A stretch of DNA of 64,000 nt, from positions 124,001 to 188,000 of the forward strand of contig NZ_CP134876.1 of the NCBI RefSeq assembly GCF_032108445.1, read 5' to 3'. This document shows positions 26,830-36,355 of this stretch, piece after piece (positions within the stretch are counted from its first letter, which is position 1; the number at the start of each line of letters is the position of its first letter). This DNA is from Micromonospora halotolerans (GTDB lineage Bacteria; Actinomycetota; Actinomycetes; Mycobacteriales; Micromonosporaceae). The position numbers were made by a program, and so were the translations under genes. Below the pieces are notes generated by a model. It had not been told where the DNA came from and ran no database searches. It was given only the letters and a program-made list of their open reading frames with translations.

Positions 26830-27776
26830 GCTCGCTGACCGACCGTTACCTCGCCGCCACCCTCCGGACGGTGCCGGCCGCCCGGCGCGCCGAGATCGAG
26901 ACCGAACTGCGGGGATCGATCGAGGACATGATCGACGGCCGCCGGGCCGACGGCCGGGACGCCGGCGCCGCCGAACGCGAGGTCCTCACCGAGCTGGGCA
27001 ACCCGGCGCAGCTCGCCGCCCGGTACGCCGACCGGCGCCTCCAGCTCGTCGGCCCGACCTACTACCTGGCCTGGGAGCGGCTGATGAAGCTGCTGCTCAG
27101 CTTCATCCCGGCCACCGTGGGGATCATCGTCGGCCTGCTGGAGGCCACCGACGGGGGGAACCCCGGCGGCGCCGTCGGCGCGGGCGTCGCCACCGCCCTC
27201 GAGGTCGCGATCCAGATCGCCTTCTGGGTCACACTGGTCTTCGCGGTGCTCGAACGGACCAACACGTCGTTGCACCTGCCGGCGTGGAGCGTCGACCAAC
27301 TCCCCGAGGTGCAGGCCAACCGCCAGATCACCCTGGTCGACGTCACCGCCGCGATCGGCTGGCTGGCCCTGGTCATCGCCTACCTGCCGATCCAGCACTT
27401 CCACTCGTTCGTGCCGAGCGGCGGCGGGGACAACCTGCCGATCCTCGACCCGGCGCTGTGGAGCTTCTGGCTGCCGTTCCTCATCGCCGTACTCGTCGCC
27501 ACCGTCGGCCTGGAGATCGCCAAGTACCGGGCCGGGCGCTGGACCTGGCCGCTGGTCGCCGTGAACGCGGTGCTCGACCTGGCGTTCGCGGTGCCGGTCG
27601 TCTGGCTGATGTCGACAAACCGGCTGCTCAACCCCGACCTCGTCAACCGCTTCGCGTGGCTCGGGCGCGAGGAGAACCTGAACACCGTCGCCACGATCGT
27701 GGTGGCCGGCACCGTCCTGGTCGTGGTCTGGGACGTCGTCGACAGCGTGATCAAGGCGTACCGCAACCGCCGCTGA
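26826..27776 (+). CDS. HAAS-domain membrane protein
   Basis: A 316-residue protein. The N-terminal ~75 residues ([20 protein letters not shown] ... [19 protein letters not shown]) form a HAAS signalling-type helical domain. The rest has about five or six hydrophobic segments (near 97-112, 135-155, 175-195, 215-235, 250-270 and 285-305). It overlaps PadR and is transcribed with it. The function of such proteins is mostly unknown; they are thought to respond to envelope conditions. Confidence 0.85.
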   Translation: MSSLTDRYLAATLRTVPAARRAEIETELRGSIEDMIDGRRADGRDAGAAEREVLTELGNPAQLAARYADRRLQLVGPTYYLAWERLMKLLLSFIPATVGIIVGLLEATDGGNPGGAVGAGVATALEVAIQIAFWVTLVFAVLERTNTSLHLPAWSVDQLPEVQANRQITLVDVTAAIGWLALVIAYLPIQHFHSFVPSGGGDNLPILDPALWSFWLPFLIAVLVATVGLEIAKYRAGRWTWPLVAVNAVLDLAFAVPVVWLMSTNRLLNPDLVNRFAWLGREENLNTVATIVVAGTVLVVVWDVVDSVIKAYRNRR

Positions 27777-27788
27777 TCTCCGATGACC

Positions 27789-27826
27789 GGCGTGGCCCGG
27801 CACCCACGGGGGTGCCGGGCCACGCC
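27789..27826. terminator. Strong bidirectional terminator
   Basis: GGCGTGGCCCGGCACC-N6-GGTGCCGGGCCACGCC, a perfect 16-bp stem between the convergent HAAS and GNAT genes. Confidence 0.82.
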
Positions 27827-27829
27827 TGG

Positions 27830-28399
27830 TCAGGTGGTCGGGGTCCGGGCCCGCCACTCGCGGGCGAGCAGGGCGTACACCGCCTCGTCGGTCCACTCGC
27901 CCTTGACGAACTCGTTCTCCCGCAGGTGCGCCTCGCGGCGCATGCCGAGACGCTCCAGCACCCGGGCCGACGCGGTGTTGCGGGCGTCCAGCCGGCCGAC
28001 GATCCGGTGCAGCCCGAGGCCGTCGAAGCCGAGCCGCAGCATCTCCCGGGCCGCCTCGGTGACGTACCCCCGGCCGGTGTGGTCGGGATGGGCGACATAG
28101 CCGATCTCGCCCTGCCGGTGCTCCCCGCTGGTCCAGCTGAGCAGCACGTCGCCCACGAACTCGCCGGTCTCCGCCAGGACGACGGCCAGGTTGAGCACGT
28201 CACCCGGCTGGCGCAGCGCCGTGCGGCGCACCATCCGGTCCGCCGCGGCCCGGGCGGCGGCGTCGGTGTAGGGCTCGTGGTAGAGGAACCGGGTCACCTC
28301 CGGCCGGCCGCGGTAGTCGCGGAGGACGGCCAGGTCGGCGAGGGTGAAGGCACGCAACAGCAGGCGCTCGGTGCGCAGCGGCAGGTCGGGAACGAGCAT
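27830..28399 (-). CDS. GNAT acetyltransferase (RimJ/RimL type)
   Basis: A 189-residue N-acetyltransferase. LRTERLLLRAFTLADL at the start, GYVAHPDHTGRGYVTEAARE (acetyl-CoA pyrophosphate loop) and LDARNTASARVLERLGMRRE are typical of the RimJ/RimL branch, which acetylates protein N-termini or small molecules. A TACCCT hexamer (28411-28406) ends six bases before the ATG, so the transcript is probably leaderless. Confidence 0.9.
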   Translation of the reverse strand: MLVPDLPLRTERLLLRAFTLADLAVLRDYRGRPEVTRFLYHEPYTDAAARAAADRMVRRTALRQPGDVLNLAVVLAETGEFVGDVLLSWTSGEHRQGEIGYVAHPDHTGRGYVTEAAREMLRLGFDGLGLHRIVGRLDARNTASARVLERLGMRREAHLRENEFVKGEWTDEAVYALLAREWRARTPTT

Positions 28400-28570
28400 G
28401 CCGGCAGGGTACGGGGGCGCGGGCCGGCAGGTCAGCCCGGTTTCCCGGCGATCCCGTCGGACCCGGACACGCCGGCGACCGTGCGTCGGCTGCCGGACTC
28501 CTCGGGGGCCCCCGGGCGGCGGCGGGCATAGCCTGGAATCCCGGCCCACCGGCGAGCACTGGACGAGCTG

Positions 28571-29110
28571 ATGCCTCTCCCCGACGGTACCGACGAGCTG
28601 GCGCGGTCAGCCGCGCGCGGCGACCCGGGAGCGCTCGACGCGCTGCTGGTCGCCGTGCGGCCCGAGGTGCTGCGCCAGTGCGCCCGCCTGCTGCCCCACC
28701 GCCAGGACGCCGAGGAGGCCTGCCAGGACGCGCTGCTCGCGCTGGCGCGAGGGATCACCCGGTTCGAGGAGCGCTCGTCGTTCCACACCTGGCTGTACCG
28801 GCTCACCGCCAACCGGGCGCGCTCCACCTACCGGGTGCTGCGCCGGCGCTGGCAACTGGAGGCCGACGGCGTGCCGCTGCCCGACCCGCCCGACCCCCGG
28901 CGGACCAGCGTGGTCGCCGGCACCCGGCTCGACCTGCTCGACGCGCTCGACGCGGTCGCGCCCGACCTCGCCGAGGCGGTGACCCTGCGGGACGTGCTCG
29001 GGCTCAGCTACCGCGAGATGGCCGGCCTGCTCGACGTGCCGGAGGGGACGGTCAAGTCCCGGATCCACGAGGCCCGCCGGCAGGTCCGGCGGCGGATGTC
29101 CGATGGGTGA
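28571..29110 (+). CDS. ECF-type RNA polymerase sigma factor
   Basis: A 179-residue sigma factor. Region 2 is seen in LPHRQDAEEACQDALLALAR and SFHTWLYRLTANRARSTYR; region 4 in LRDVLGLSYREMAGLLDVPE and GTVKSRIHEARRQVRRR. No anti-sigma gene of the usual zinc-binding type follows. Instead the stop overlaps by eight bases a gene for a lipoprotein-like protein. Its promoter targets are unknown. Confidence 0.92.
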   Translation: MPLPDGTDELARSAARGDPGALDALLVAVRPEVLRQCARLLPHRQDAEEACQDALLALARGITRFEERSSFHTWLYRLTANRARSTYRVLRRRWQLEADGVPLPDPPDPRRTSVVAGTRLDLLDALDAVAPDLAEAVTLRDVLGLSYREMAGLLDVPEGTVKSRIHEARRQVRRRMSDG

Positions 29111-29645
29111 ACCGCCCCGCCGTGGCCGCCGGCGCCCCGCCGCGCTCGCCGTCCTCGCCGTCCTCGCGGGTGTGCCGGCCTGCGCCGCCGACCGCCCGGT
29201 CTCGCCGCTACCGGTCCGGCCGCCGACCCCGGCGACCAGCACCGTCGGCGCCGCCGCGCCGCCCACCCCCGCCGCACCGGCCCCGGAGCCGTCGACGGTC
29301 ACGCCGCCGAGCCGGCGCCCCACGCCGCCCGCGCCGACCCGCAGCCGGACGGCCCGGCCGACCGCGTCGACCGCGCTGCCGGAAGCGTGTCTCGGCGCGG
29401 TCCGCTACGACCTGGTACTCGCCGAGACCGAGCTGGCGCTCCTGAAGTCGCTCTGCTTCGCCACCGGCGGGGTGCTGCGCATCCGGGGCATCGGGCCGGG
29501 TCAGGTCACCGTGGACCGGGAGGACCAGGTCTCGCGCAGCTACGAGGCCGGCGTCGTGGACATCCGGTTCGTGCGGACCGGCACCGTCGTGGTGACGATC
29601 CCGCAGGACGGCCGGACGTACCCGATCACGGTGGTGGTGGTCTGA
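29103..29645 (+). CDS. Proline-rich probable lipoprotein coupled to the ECF sigma gene
   Basis: A 180-residue protein that I cannot assign to a family. A basic start (RRGRRR) and hydrophobic stretch end in VPAC (Cys26), a plausible lipobox. Residues ~30-95 are rich in Pro, Ala, Thr and Ser, a wall-spanning linker. The last ~85 residues form a compact beta-rich domain with two Cys (EACLG and SLCFA). It overlaps the sigma-factor gene, so it may report an envelope signal to it, but it has no cytoplasmic anti-sigma domain. It could also simply be a target carried in the operon. Confidence 0.7.
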   Translation: MGEPPRRGRRRPAALAVLAVLAGVPACAADRPVSPLPVRPPTPATSTVGAAAPPTPAAPAPEPSTVTPPSRRPTPPAPTRSRTARPTASTALPEACLGAVRYDLVLAETELALLKSLCFATGGVLRIRGIGPGQVTVDREDQVSRSYEAGVVDIRFVRTGTVVVTIPQDGRTYPITVVVV

Positions 29646-29654
29646 CCCGGCGGC

Positions 29655-31067
29655 CTACCCGACCCACACCCCCGCGAGCAGGACGTCGACGAACTCCGGG
29701 CCACTGCCCGGCGGCGGGGTGACCTGCACGTAGAGCAGGCCGGCCGCACCGGCGGCCCGGCCGGCGGCCTCGACGATCACCGGTCGGCCGGCGGGGCAGG
29801 CGAACGCGGCCACCACCCAGTCGACGTCGCCCTGCCGGGTACGCCGCACCGGCGCCGCGGCGCAGTCGGCGTGCGGCCGTTCGGCGAGGAAGCCCTCCGG
29901 GGTGGTGCGGCGGGCCGTGCCGGCGGAGAGGCCGACGAAGGCGCCGGGCACGCTCGAGTCCGCCGCCCAGCGGCCCGGGTCCGGGGACACCACCAGCGCC
30001 GGTTCCAGCTCGCCGTCGTCGCCGTACTGCCCGGTCCAGCCGGTGCCCTCGGCCCGCCAGCCGGCCGGGAGGGCGACGGCCAGCGGCCCGCTGCGGCCCA
30101 TGGCGCCGGTCCGGGTGCGGCCGGCGGCGTCGCCCGCCGTCGCACCCGCGGCGGCGAGCACCACCGCGACCGCGCCCGAGACGGCGAGCCGCCGCCGGCG
30201 GAGCGGCGAGGCGGCGGGGCGGCCGGCGGCGGGCGCCGCGGCGGGCCCGGCGCGGGCCGTGGGTGCCAGCCCGCCGGCGGCCGGGGCGGCTCGCCGGAGG
30301 GCCGCCCGGAACGACGCCGCGTCCGGGTAGCGGTCGGCCGGCCGGACGGCGGTGGCGGTCCGGAGCACCGCGGCGACCGCGGGCGGCACGCCGGCCCGCA
30401 GTCTCGGCGGTGCCCGGCCGGGCCGGGAACCACCGGTCGGCGTGGCGTCACCGAGCAGCCGGAGCCCGAGGCGGCCCAGGCCGAACACGTCCGCGCGGGT
30501 GTCGACGACCGCGAACGGGTCGTCCTGCTCCGGCGCCATGTAGCCGGGGGTGCCCGCCCGGGCGGTCAACCCGGACGCGGCGGCGAGCGCCTTGGCCAAC
30601 CCCAGGTCGGCGATGAGCACCCGCTCACGGCCCGGCCCCGACCGGAAGAGGATGTTGCCCGGCGTCAGGTCCCGGTGCACCACGCCGTGCCGGTGCAGCA
30701 CCGCGACCCCTGCCGCGATCTCGTCGAGCAGCGTCACGGCCGCGGCCACCGGCAGCGGGCCCCGCGCCAGCCGGTCCCGGAGGCTGCCGCCGTCCGCCCA
30801 GGCCAGCACGGCGTACGGGCGGCCGTCGGGCAGTTCGCCCACGGCATGCACCCGGACCACGCGGTCGTGGTCCAGCCGGCGCAGCAGCCGGGCCTCGTCC
30901 AGGAAGCGTTCCCGCACCCGCAGGTCGTGGCTCCAGTTCTCGGCCAGCACCTTGACCGCCACCCGGCCGTCGAGCACCGGGTCGTACGCGAGCCAGACCG
31001 TGGCGAAGGACCCCGCCCCGAGCAGCCGCTCCACCCGGTAGGCCCCGATCCGCGTCGGCGCCGTCAT
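29655..31067 (-). CDS. Transmembrane Ser/Thr protein kinase
   Basis: A 470-residue Hanks-type kinase. The Gly-rich loop is GAGSFATV, the catalytic Lys is K39 (VAVKVL), the helix-C Glu is near E58, the catalytic loop is HRDLTPGN (131-138) and the magnesium loop is DLG (154-156). A Pro/Ala-rich juxtamembrane stretch leads to one membrane helix (~294-312) and a ~155-residue extracellular domain with two Cys (DCAAAP, FACPAG). No PASTA repeats are present, so it is not the cell-division PknB. It shares an intergenic region with a divergent secreted protein. Confidence 0.9.
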   Translation of the reverse strand: MTAPTRIGAYRVERLLGAGSFATVWLAYDPVLDGRVAVKVLAENWSHDLRVRERFLDEARLLRRLDHDRVVRVHAVGELPDGRPYAVLAWADGGSLRDRLARGPLPVAAAVTLLDEIAAGVAVLHRHGVVHRDLTPGNILFRSGPGRERVLIADLGLAKALAAASGLTARAGTPGYMAPEQDDPFAVVDTRADVFGLGRLGLRLLGDATPTGGSRPGRAPPRLRAGVPPAVAAVLRTATAVRPADRYPDAASFRAALRRAAPAAGGLAPTARAGPAAAPAAGRPAASPLRRRRLAVSGAVAVVLAAAGATAGDAAGRTRTGAMGRSGPLAVALPAGWRAEGTGWTGQYGDDGELEPALVVSPDPGRWAADSSVPGAFVGLSAGTARRTTPEGFLAERPHADCAAAPVRRTRQGDVDWVVAAFACPAGRPVIVEAAGRAAGAAGLLYVQVTPPPGSGPEFVDVLLAGVWVG

Positions 31068-31150
31068 CGCATCACCACCCCGGCCGCCGTTCCCTCGACG
31101 GTAGACGCCGTGACCGGCCGGGGGCACTCCCGACGGCCTCCCCCGGGGCG

Positions 31151-31164
31151 GTCGGGAACCCGAC
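31151..31164. promoter_or_regulatory. GTCGGG-AA-CCCGAC palindrome between kinase and secreted-protein genes
   Basis: A 14-base perfect inverted repeat in the divergent promoter region. A 9-base direct repeat GAACCGAAC also occurs at 31165-31173 and 31203-31211. These are candidate regulator sites; no binding protein can be named. Confidence 0.4.
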
Positions 31165-31226
31165 GAACCGAACCGGCCGGGCCGGAGACCAACAGGGCAG
31201 GAGAACCGAACAGAAGGAGAACCGCC

Positions 31227-31820
31227 ATGAACCGTCTCTGGCCCACCATCCTCGCGGGGCTGCTGGCCCTCGCCACCGTCGCCCCGGTGACCGCCGCCCC
31301 GGCCTCGGCCGGTGTGCCGGCGGGCCGGGCGACCGCCGACCCCGCGCCGGCGGCCCCGGTGGGCGCGTCCGCCGCGGAGGTCGAGGTGCTCAGCGTCCGC
31401 GGCGCCGGGCCGTACCGGATCGGCGTCCGGCTGGACCGGCTCGCGGCGGCCGGCCTGATCGACTGGACGGCGGCCGGGTGCGCCGGGGTGCAATACGCCG
31501 GCGTCACCGGGGCCTGGGCCGGAAAGATCATGCTGGCCTTCCGGGACGGCCGGCTGGTGTCGGTGGGTACGGCCACCGTCCCGCCCCGCTCCCCGGCCGG
31601 CGCGTCGGTCGGCATGTCCTTCGCCGAACTGGAGCGCATCTACGGGCGGCGCGGGGCGCTGATCCGCAACGACGCCGGGGACGCCGAGGCGTACCTGGTC
31701 CGGTTCGGGTCCCGCGTCGAGCTGTTCACCGGTCACCCGATCCGCCCCGGAGTCGGGTTCTACGAGGCCGGCGTGGCGTCCCACGTCGAGCGGGCCTTCC
31801 GGCAGGGGACGTCCTGCTGA
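31227..31820 (+). CDS. Secreted protein of unknown function
   Basis: A 197-residue protein. AAGGAG lies upstream of the ATG. Residues 1-~30 are a Sec signal peptide (LWPTILAGLLALATVAPVTA, cleavage after an Ala-rich site). The mature part has an Ala/Pro linker and a globular domain with ISV-type beta strands: GAGPYRIGVRLDRLAAAGLI, WAGKIMLAFRDGRLVSVGTA, GMSFAELERIYGRRG. Only two Cys are seen (one at the extreme C-terminus). I do not recognise the family. It is divergent from the Ser/Thr kinase. Confidence 0.75.
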   Translation: MNRLWPTILAGLLALATVAPVTAAPASAGVPAGRATADPAPAAPVGASAAEVEVLSVRGAGPYRIGVRLDRLAAAGLIDWTAAGCAGVQYAGVTGAWAGKIMLAFRDGRLVSVGTATVPPRSPAGASVGMSFAELERIYGRRGALIRNDAGDAEAYLVRFGSRVELFTGHPIRPGVGFYEAGVASHVERAFRQGTSC

Positions 31821-31836
31821 CCGGGACCGGAGACGA

Positions 31837-31871
31837 CTTCGCGCCGGGCGATCTGGTCGCCCGGCGCGAAG
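31837..31871. terminator. Bidirectional terminator before yebC
   Basis: CTTCGCGCCGGGCGA-N5-TCGCCCGGCGCGAAG, a perfect 15-bp stem between convergent stops at 31820 and 31893. Confidence 0.82.
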
Positions 31872-31892
31872 TGCGCGTACCTGCGGTGGAGG

Positions 31893-32642
31893 TCAGCCGA
31901 CGGCGGCCATGACCTCGTCGGAGACGTCGAAGTTGGCGTAGACGTTCTGCACGTCGTCGCAGTCCTCGAGGACGTCGATCAGCTTGAAGATCTTGCGCGC
32001 GCCCTCCTCGTCCAGCGGCACGTTGACGCTGGGGATGAGGGAGGACTCGGCCGACTCGTACTCGATGCCGGCGTCCTGCAGGGCGGTGCGGACCGGGATG
32101 AGGTCGGTCGGCTCGGAGACCACCTCGAACGCCTCACCGAGGTCGTTGACCTCCTCGGCGCCCGCGTCGAGCACGGCCATCATCACGTCGTCCTCGGTGG
32201 TGCCCTCCTTGGGGACGATCACCACACCCTTGCGGGAGAACATGTACGACACCGAGCCGGCGTCGGCGAGCGAGCCGCCGTTGCGGGTCAGCGCGGTGCG
32301 CACCTCGGTGGCGGCACGGTTGCGGTTGTCGGTGAGGCACTCGATGAGCATCGCCACGCCGTTCGGGCCGTAGCCCTCGTACATGATGGTCTGCCAGTCG
32401 GCGCCGCCGGCCTCCAGGCCGGAGCCGCGCTTGACGGCGCGGTCGATGTTGTCGTTCGGCACCGAGCTCTTCTTCGCCTTCTGGATGGCGTCGTAGAGGG
32501 TCGGGTTACCGGCGGGGTCCCCGCCGCCGGTCCGGGCCGCGACCTCGACGTTCTTGATCAGCTTGGCGAACATCTTGCCGCGCTTGGCGTCGATGACGGC
32601 CTTCTTGTGCTTGGTGGTCGCCCACTTTGAGTGGCCGGACAT
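31893..32642 (-). CDS. YebC/PmpR family protein
   Basis: A 249-residue protein starting [20 protein letters not shown] and containing [14 protein letters not shown] and [19 protein letters not shown], all diagnostic of YebC/TACO1. The family was annotated as transcriptional regulators; recent work links it to translation of proline-rich stretches. In mycobacteria the orthologue lies beside pdxT and ruvC; here ruvCAB are not seen next to it, and an unrelated gene converges from the left. The upstream gap (32643-32822) holds nothing I recognise. Confidence 0.96.
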   Translation of the reverse strand: MSGHSKWATTKHKKAVIDAKRGKMFAKLIKNVEVAARTGGGDPAGNPTLYDAIQKAKKSSVPNDNIDRAVKRGSGLEAGGADWQTIMYEGYGPNGVAMLIECLTDNRNRAATEVRTALTRNGGSLADAGSVSYMFSRKGVVIVPKEGTTEDDVMMAVLDAGAEEVNDLGEAFEVVSEPTDLIPVRTALQDAGIEYESAESSLIPSVNVPLDEEGARKIFKLIDVLEDCDDVQNVYANFDVSDEVMAAVG

Positions 32643-32822
32643 CTCATACCTCCGTCTGTTGACCCACGCCTGCGTCGACTGTCCGCGCCCGCGCCGAACC
32701 GGGACCGCCGGGCGGTCGGCTGGGGGGCGGCGGCGGGCGGTGAGCCCTGCCGAACCGCCGCAATCCTACCGAGGTCGCGTCCCCGCATGTCACACCCGCA
32801 CCGGGGGCGGTGCGGCGACAGC

Positions 32823-33482
32823 TCAGGCGGCGGCCCGGACGAGATCCACGAAGTAGCGGTGCAGCCGCAGGTCGCCGGTGAGTTCCGGGTGGAAGGAGGT
32901 GGCCAGCAGGTGGCCCTGCCGCACCGCGACGATCCGGTCGGCGGCCGGCCCGGACGACGGCTCCAGCTCGGCGCGTCGGACGCCACGCTGCGACCTGGAG
33001 TCGTCTTCGGTGACCCGGCCGAGCACCTCGACGCCCGCGCCGACCCGCTCGACCCACGGGGCGCGGATGAAGACCGCGTGGAACGGGGGTCCCCCGACCC
33101 CGGTGATCTCGACCGGCGCCTCGAACGAGTCGACCTGCCGGCCGAAGGCGTTGCGCCGGACGGTCATGTCGATGCCGGCGAAGCCGCGCTGGTCGGGGCG
33201 GCCGTCCAGCACCTCGGCGGCGAGCATGATCATGCCGGCGCAGGAGCCGTAGACCGGCATGCCGCCGGCGATCCGCTTGTCGATCGGCTCGCGCATCTCG
33301 AAGATGTCGGCGAGCTTGCTCATGGTGGTCGACTCGCCGCCCGGGACCACCAGGCCGTCGACCGCGTCCAGCTCGGCCGGGCGGCGCACCGGACGGGCGT
33401 CCGCGCCGGCACCGGCCAGGGCGGCGAGGTGCTCGCGCACGTCGCCCTGGAGGGCGAGCACACCGATGACGGGTGCGGTCAC
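32823..33482 (-). CDS. pdxT: Pyridoxal 5'-phosphate synthase glutaminase subunit PdxT
   Basis: A 219-residue class I glutaminase that supplies ammonia to PdxS. It starts with [18 protein letters not shown]. The oxyanion motif is [11 protein letters not shown], the catalytic Cys81 is in YGSCAGMI, and His/Glu are in SFHPELTGD. The GTG at 33482 has AAGGAG upstream. It follows pdxS by 56 bases. A short extra loop between EVLGRVTED and VAVRQG makes it slightly longer than typical. Confidence 0.96.
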   Translation of the reverse strand: MTAPVIGVLALQGDVREHLAALAGAGADARPVRRPAELDAVDGLVVPGGESTTMSKLADIFEMREPIDKRIAGGMPVYGSCAGMIMLAAEVLDGRPDQRGFAGIDMTVRRNAFGRQVDSFEAPVEITGVGGPPFHAVFIRAPWVERVGAGVEVLGRVTEDDSRSQRGVRRAELEPSSGPAADRIVAVRQGHLLATSFHPELTGDLRLHRYFVDLVRAAA

Positions 33483-33538
33483 TCCGCGCTCCTTCCGCTC
33501 GTCGGACGGGACCCGGGCCGGGCCCCGTCCGGTCGCCG

Positions 33539-34456
33539 TCACCAGCCGCGCTCGGCCAGGCGGTGGGGCTGCGGGATCTCGTCGACGTTGATGCCGACCA
33601 TCGCCTCGCCCAGGCCGCGGGAGACCTTGGCCAGCACGTCCGGGTCGTCGTGGAAGGTGGTGGCCTTCACGATCGCGGCGGCGCGCTGGGCCGGGTTGCC
33701 CGACTTGAAGATGCCCGAGCCGACGAAGACGCCCTCGGCGCCGAGCTGCATCATCATGGCCGCGTCGGCCGGGGTGGCGATGCCGCCCGCGGTGAACAGC
33801 ACGACCGGCAGCTTGCCGGTCTCGGCGATCTCCTTGACCAGCTCGTACGGCGCCTGCAGCTCCTTGGCGGCCACGAACAGCTCGTCGGCCGGCAGCGACT
33901 GGAGCCGGCGGATCTCCTTGCGGATCTTCCGCATGTGGGTGGTGGCGTTGGAGACGTCGCCGGTGCCGGCCTCGCCCTTCGAGCGGATCATGGCGGCGCC
34001 CTCGGTGATCCGGCGCAGCGCCTCGCCCAGGTTGGTCGCGCCGCAGACGAAGGGGACGGTGAACGCCCACTTGTCGATGTGGTTCTCGTAGTCGGCCGGG
34101 GTCAGCACCTCGGACTCGTCGACGTAGTCGACACCGAGGGCCTGGAGGACCTGCGCCTCGACGAAGTGGCCGATCCGGGCCTTGGCCATGACGGGGATCG
34201 ACACGGCGTTGATGATGCCGTCGATCATGTCCGGGTCGCTCATCCGGGAGACGCCGCCCTGGGCGCGGATGTCGGCGGGCACCCGCTCCAGCGCCATGAC
34301 GGCGACGGCGCCGGCGTCCTCGGCGATCTTGGCCTGCTCGGGGGTGACCACGTCCATGATCACGCCGCCCTTGAGCATCTCGGCCATGCCCCGCTTGACG
34401 CGGGCGGTGCCGACGACCGGGTTGGCGTTGGTGTTCGGGGAGGTGGATTCGGGCAC
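33539..34456 (-). CDS. pdxS: Pyridoxal 5'-phosphate synthase lyase subunit PdxS
   Basis: A 305-residue TIM-barrel enzyme that makes PLP from ribose 5-phosphate, glyceraldehyde 3-phosphate and ammonia. Markers are [55 protein letters not shown] (active Lys region) and [16 protein letters not shown]. It forms a dodecamer with PdxT. An AGGAGCG ribosome site precedes the ATG. Confidence 0.98.
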   Translation of the reverse strand: MPESTSPNTNANPVVGTARVKRGMAEMLKGGVIMDVVTPEQAKIAEDAGAVAVMALERVPADIRAQGGVSRMSDPDMIDGIINAVSIPVMAKARIGHFVEAQVLQALGVDYVDESEVLTPADYENHIDKWAFTVPFVCGATNLGEALRRITEGAAMIRSKGEAGTGDVSNATTHMRKIRKEIRRLQSLPADELFVAAKELQAPYELVKEIAETGKLPVVLFTAGGIATPADAAMMMQLGAEGVFVGSGIFKSGNPAQRAAAIVKATTFHDDPDVLAKVSRGLGEAMVGINVDEIPQPHRLAERGW

Positions 34457-34594
34457 GGGTCATCGCTCCTTGGACGTGCTCGGGGGGTGGCTGCGCACAG
34501 GCTACGACGGTGTCAACGCCGGTCCGACAGCCAATCAGACCCCCGGTGGCCTGCTCTGTGGTCGGCGTCACCGGGGCTCGGGCCGCCGCCCGGC

Positions 34595-35098
34595 TCAGCC
34601 CGTGGTGACGTCCGCCTTCGAAGTGAGCGTCGGGTCGTCGACGTCGAAGTAGCGGGGCCACTCCCGCCCGCGTCCCATCCGCAGCAGGCGTACCAGCGGG
34701 CGGCCGCGGGCCGCCCGGGCGTCGCGGACCAGGTCGGTGTGCACCTGCCGGGCCAGGGCCAGCCGCCGGCTCGCCGCGATCACCGCCTCGCAGGCCGGGT
34801 CCGCCGGGTCCAGCTCCACCGTGCGCAGCTGCCGCGTGAGGTCGTTCTCCGCGGCCTCCCGCTCCTCGCCGACGGCGTCCAGGGCGATCCGGGCGGCCGA
34901 GTACAGCTCGACGCCGTAGCGCTGCTCGGCCAGCACCGCGGCGGCGGCCGCGCGGCGCAGCAGGTGCGCGTCGAGCGCCCGGGCCGCCGACTCGGCGCGG
35001 GCCTGCAGCCGCTCGACCCGGCCGGCGGTCCAGATCAGGTACGCCGAGACCAGCCCGAGCGCCAGCGCCCCGCCCACCACCCACCACATGCCCGGCAT
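34595..35098 (-). CDS. Membrane-anchored hypothetical protein
   Basis: About 167 residues. A single N-terminal membrane helix ([20 protein letters not shown]) is followed by a long Ala/Arg/Leu-rich helical region, possibly coiled coil ([20 protein letters not shown] ... [19 protein letters not shown]), and a short tail with [12 protein letters not shown]. The helical part recalls LemA-like or cell-division-associated proteins, but I cannot assign it. Several in-frame ATGs occur; 35098 is chosen with GAGGGG upstream. It lies between pimA and pdxS, in the slot held by other genes in mycobacteria. Confidence 0.7.
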   Translation of the reverse strand: MPGMWWVVGGALALGLVSAYLIWTAGRVERLQARAESAARALDAHLLRRAAAAAVLAEQRYGVELYSAARIALDAVGEEREAAENDLTRQLRTVELDPADPACEAVIAASRRLALARQVHTDLVRDARAARGRPLVRLLRMGRGREWPRYFDVDDPTLTSKADVTTG

Positions 35099-35180
35099 CG
35101 TAGTGCTGCCCCTCATCCCGCCCGGCCGGCGCGGGCACCGGTCGACGCGCTCGTCACAGCGGCCGCACCGGCCACCGGAT

Positions 35181-36341
35181 TCAGCCCAGCCCCACCCATT
35201 CCTGGTCCATGACCCGACCGTCGGTGGCCTCGATCGCCGCTGCGTATACCTCCAGAACGCGCCGGGCAACCACGGGCCAGTCGAAATTCGCCACCACCTG
35301 GTCGCCGGCGGCGGTCAGCCCGGCCCGCTGCCCCGCGTCGTCGAGCAGTTCGCTCAGGGCGCCGCGCAGCGCCGCCGCGTCCCCGGTCGGGAAGAGCCGG
35401 CCGGCCCGCCCGCCGTCCAGCACCCGGCGGAACGCGTCCAGGTCGCTGGCCACCACGGTGGTGCCGGCGGCCAGCGCCTCGGTGAGGATCATCCCGAAGG
35501 ACTCCCCGCCGGTGTTCGGTGCGACGTAGAGGTGCAGGCTGCGCAGCATGCGAGGTTTGTCGGCCTCGGAGACCATGCCGAGGAAGGTGACCCGGTCCCG
35601 CAGCTCGGCCGGGAACTGCCCGTACAGGTCCTCGGCGTCGCCCGGCCCGGCGACCAGCAGGCGCAGGCCCGGCCGGTGCGGGGCGAGCGCGACGAAGGCG
35701 TCCCGCAGGATCGGGAAGCCCTTGCGCGGCTCGGTGAACCGGCCGAGGAAGCCGAGCGTCCCGCCGGTGCCCGGCGCGCACTCCCCCGGCCAGCCGGGCA
35801 GCGGCTCGACACCGGCGAACTTCGCCACCGCCACCCCGTTGGGGATCTCCACGGCGCCGCCGTCCATGTGCTCCACCTGGACCTTGCGGGCCAGCGCGCT
35901 CACCGCGATCCGGGCGGTGAGCCGCTCCAGCAGGATCTGGAGCACCCCCTGCGCGGCGGAGAGCACGCGCGACCGGGTCATCGCGGTGTGGAAGGTGGCC
36001 ACCACCGGGCCCCGGGCGCAGAGCACGGCGAGCATCGACAGGCTGGGGGTGAGCGGCTCGTGCACGTGCAGCACGTCGAAGTCGCCCCGGGTGATCCAGC
36101 GCCGCACCCGGGCCGTGGAGACCGGGCCGAAGGCGATCCGGGCCACCGAGCCGTTGTACGGCAGCGGCACGGCCCGGCCGGCCGACACCACGTACGGCGG
36201 CAGCGCCGCGTCCTCGTCGGCCGGGGCCAGCACGCTCACCTCGTGGCCGAGCCCGAGCAACGCCTCGGCCAGGTCCATGACGTGGTTCTGCACCCCGCCG
36301 GGGACGTCGAAGGAGTACGGGCACACGATGCCGATCCGCAT
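35181..36341 (-). CDS. pimA: PimA-like phosphatidylinositol mannosyltransferase (GT4)
   Basis: A 386-residue GT-B glycosyltransferase. The N-terminus MRIGIVCPYSFDVPGGVQNH carries the Gly-rich loop; DFDVLHVHEPLTPSLSML and VATFHTAMTRSR follow. The C-terminal domain has GRFTEPRKGF and the GT4 donor motif NTGGESFGMILTEALAAGT (E-x7-E). PimA transfers mannose from GDP-mannose to phosphatidylinositol at the inner leaflet. Its position after the acyltransferase and pgsA strongly supports this role. Confidence 0.94.
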   Translation of the reverse strand: MRIGIVCPYSFDVPGGVQNHVMDLAEALLGLGHEVSVLAPADEDAALPPYVVSAGRAVPLPYNGSVARIAFGPVSTARVRRWITRGDFDVLHVHEPLTPSLSMLAVLCARGPVVATFHTAMTRSRVLSAAQGVLQILLERLTARIAVSALARKVQVEHMDGGAVEIPNGVAVAKFAGVEPLPGWPGECAPGTGGTLGFLGRFTEPRKGFPILRDAFVALAPHRPGLRLLVAGPGDAEDLYGQFPAELRDRVTFLGMVSEADKPRMLRSLHLYVAPNTGGESFGMILTEALAAGTTVVASDLDAFRRVLDGGRAGRLFPTGDAAALRGALSELLDDAGQRAGLTAAGDQVVANFDWPVVARRVLEVYAAAIEATDGRVMDQEWVGLG

Positions 36342-36355
36342 TGCGCCCCGCTCCC

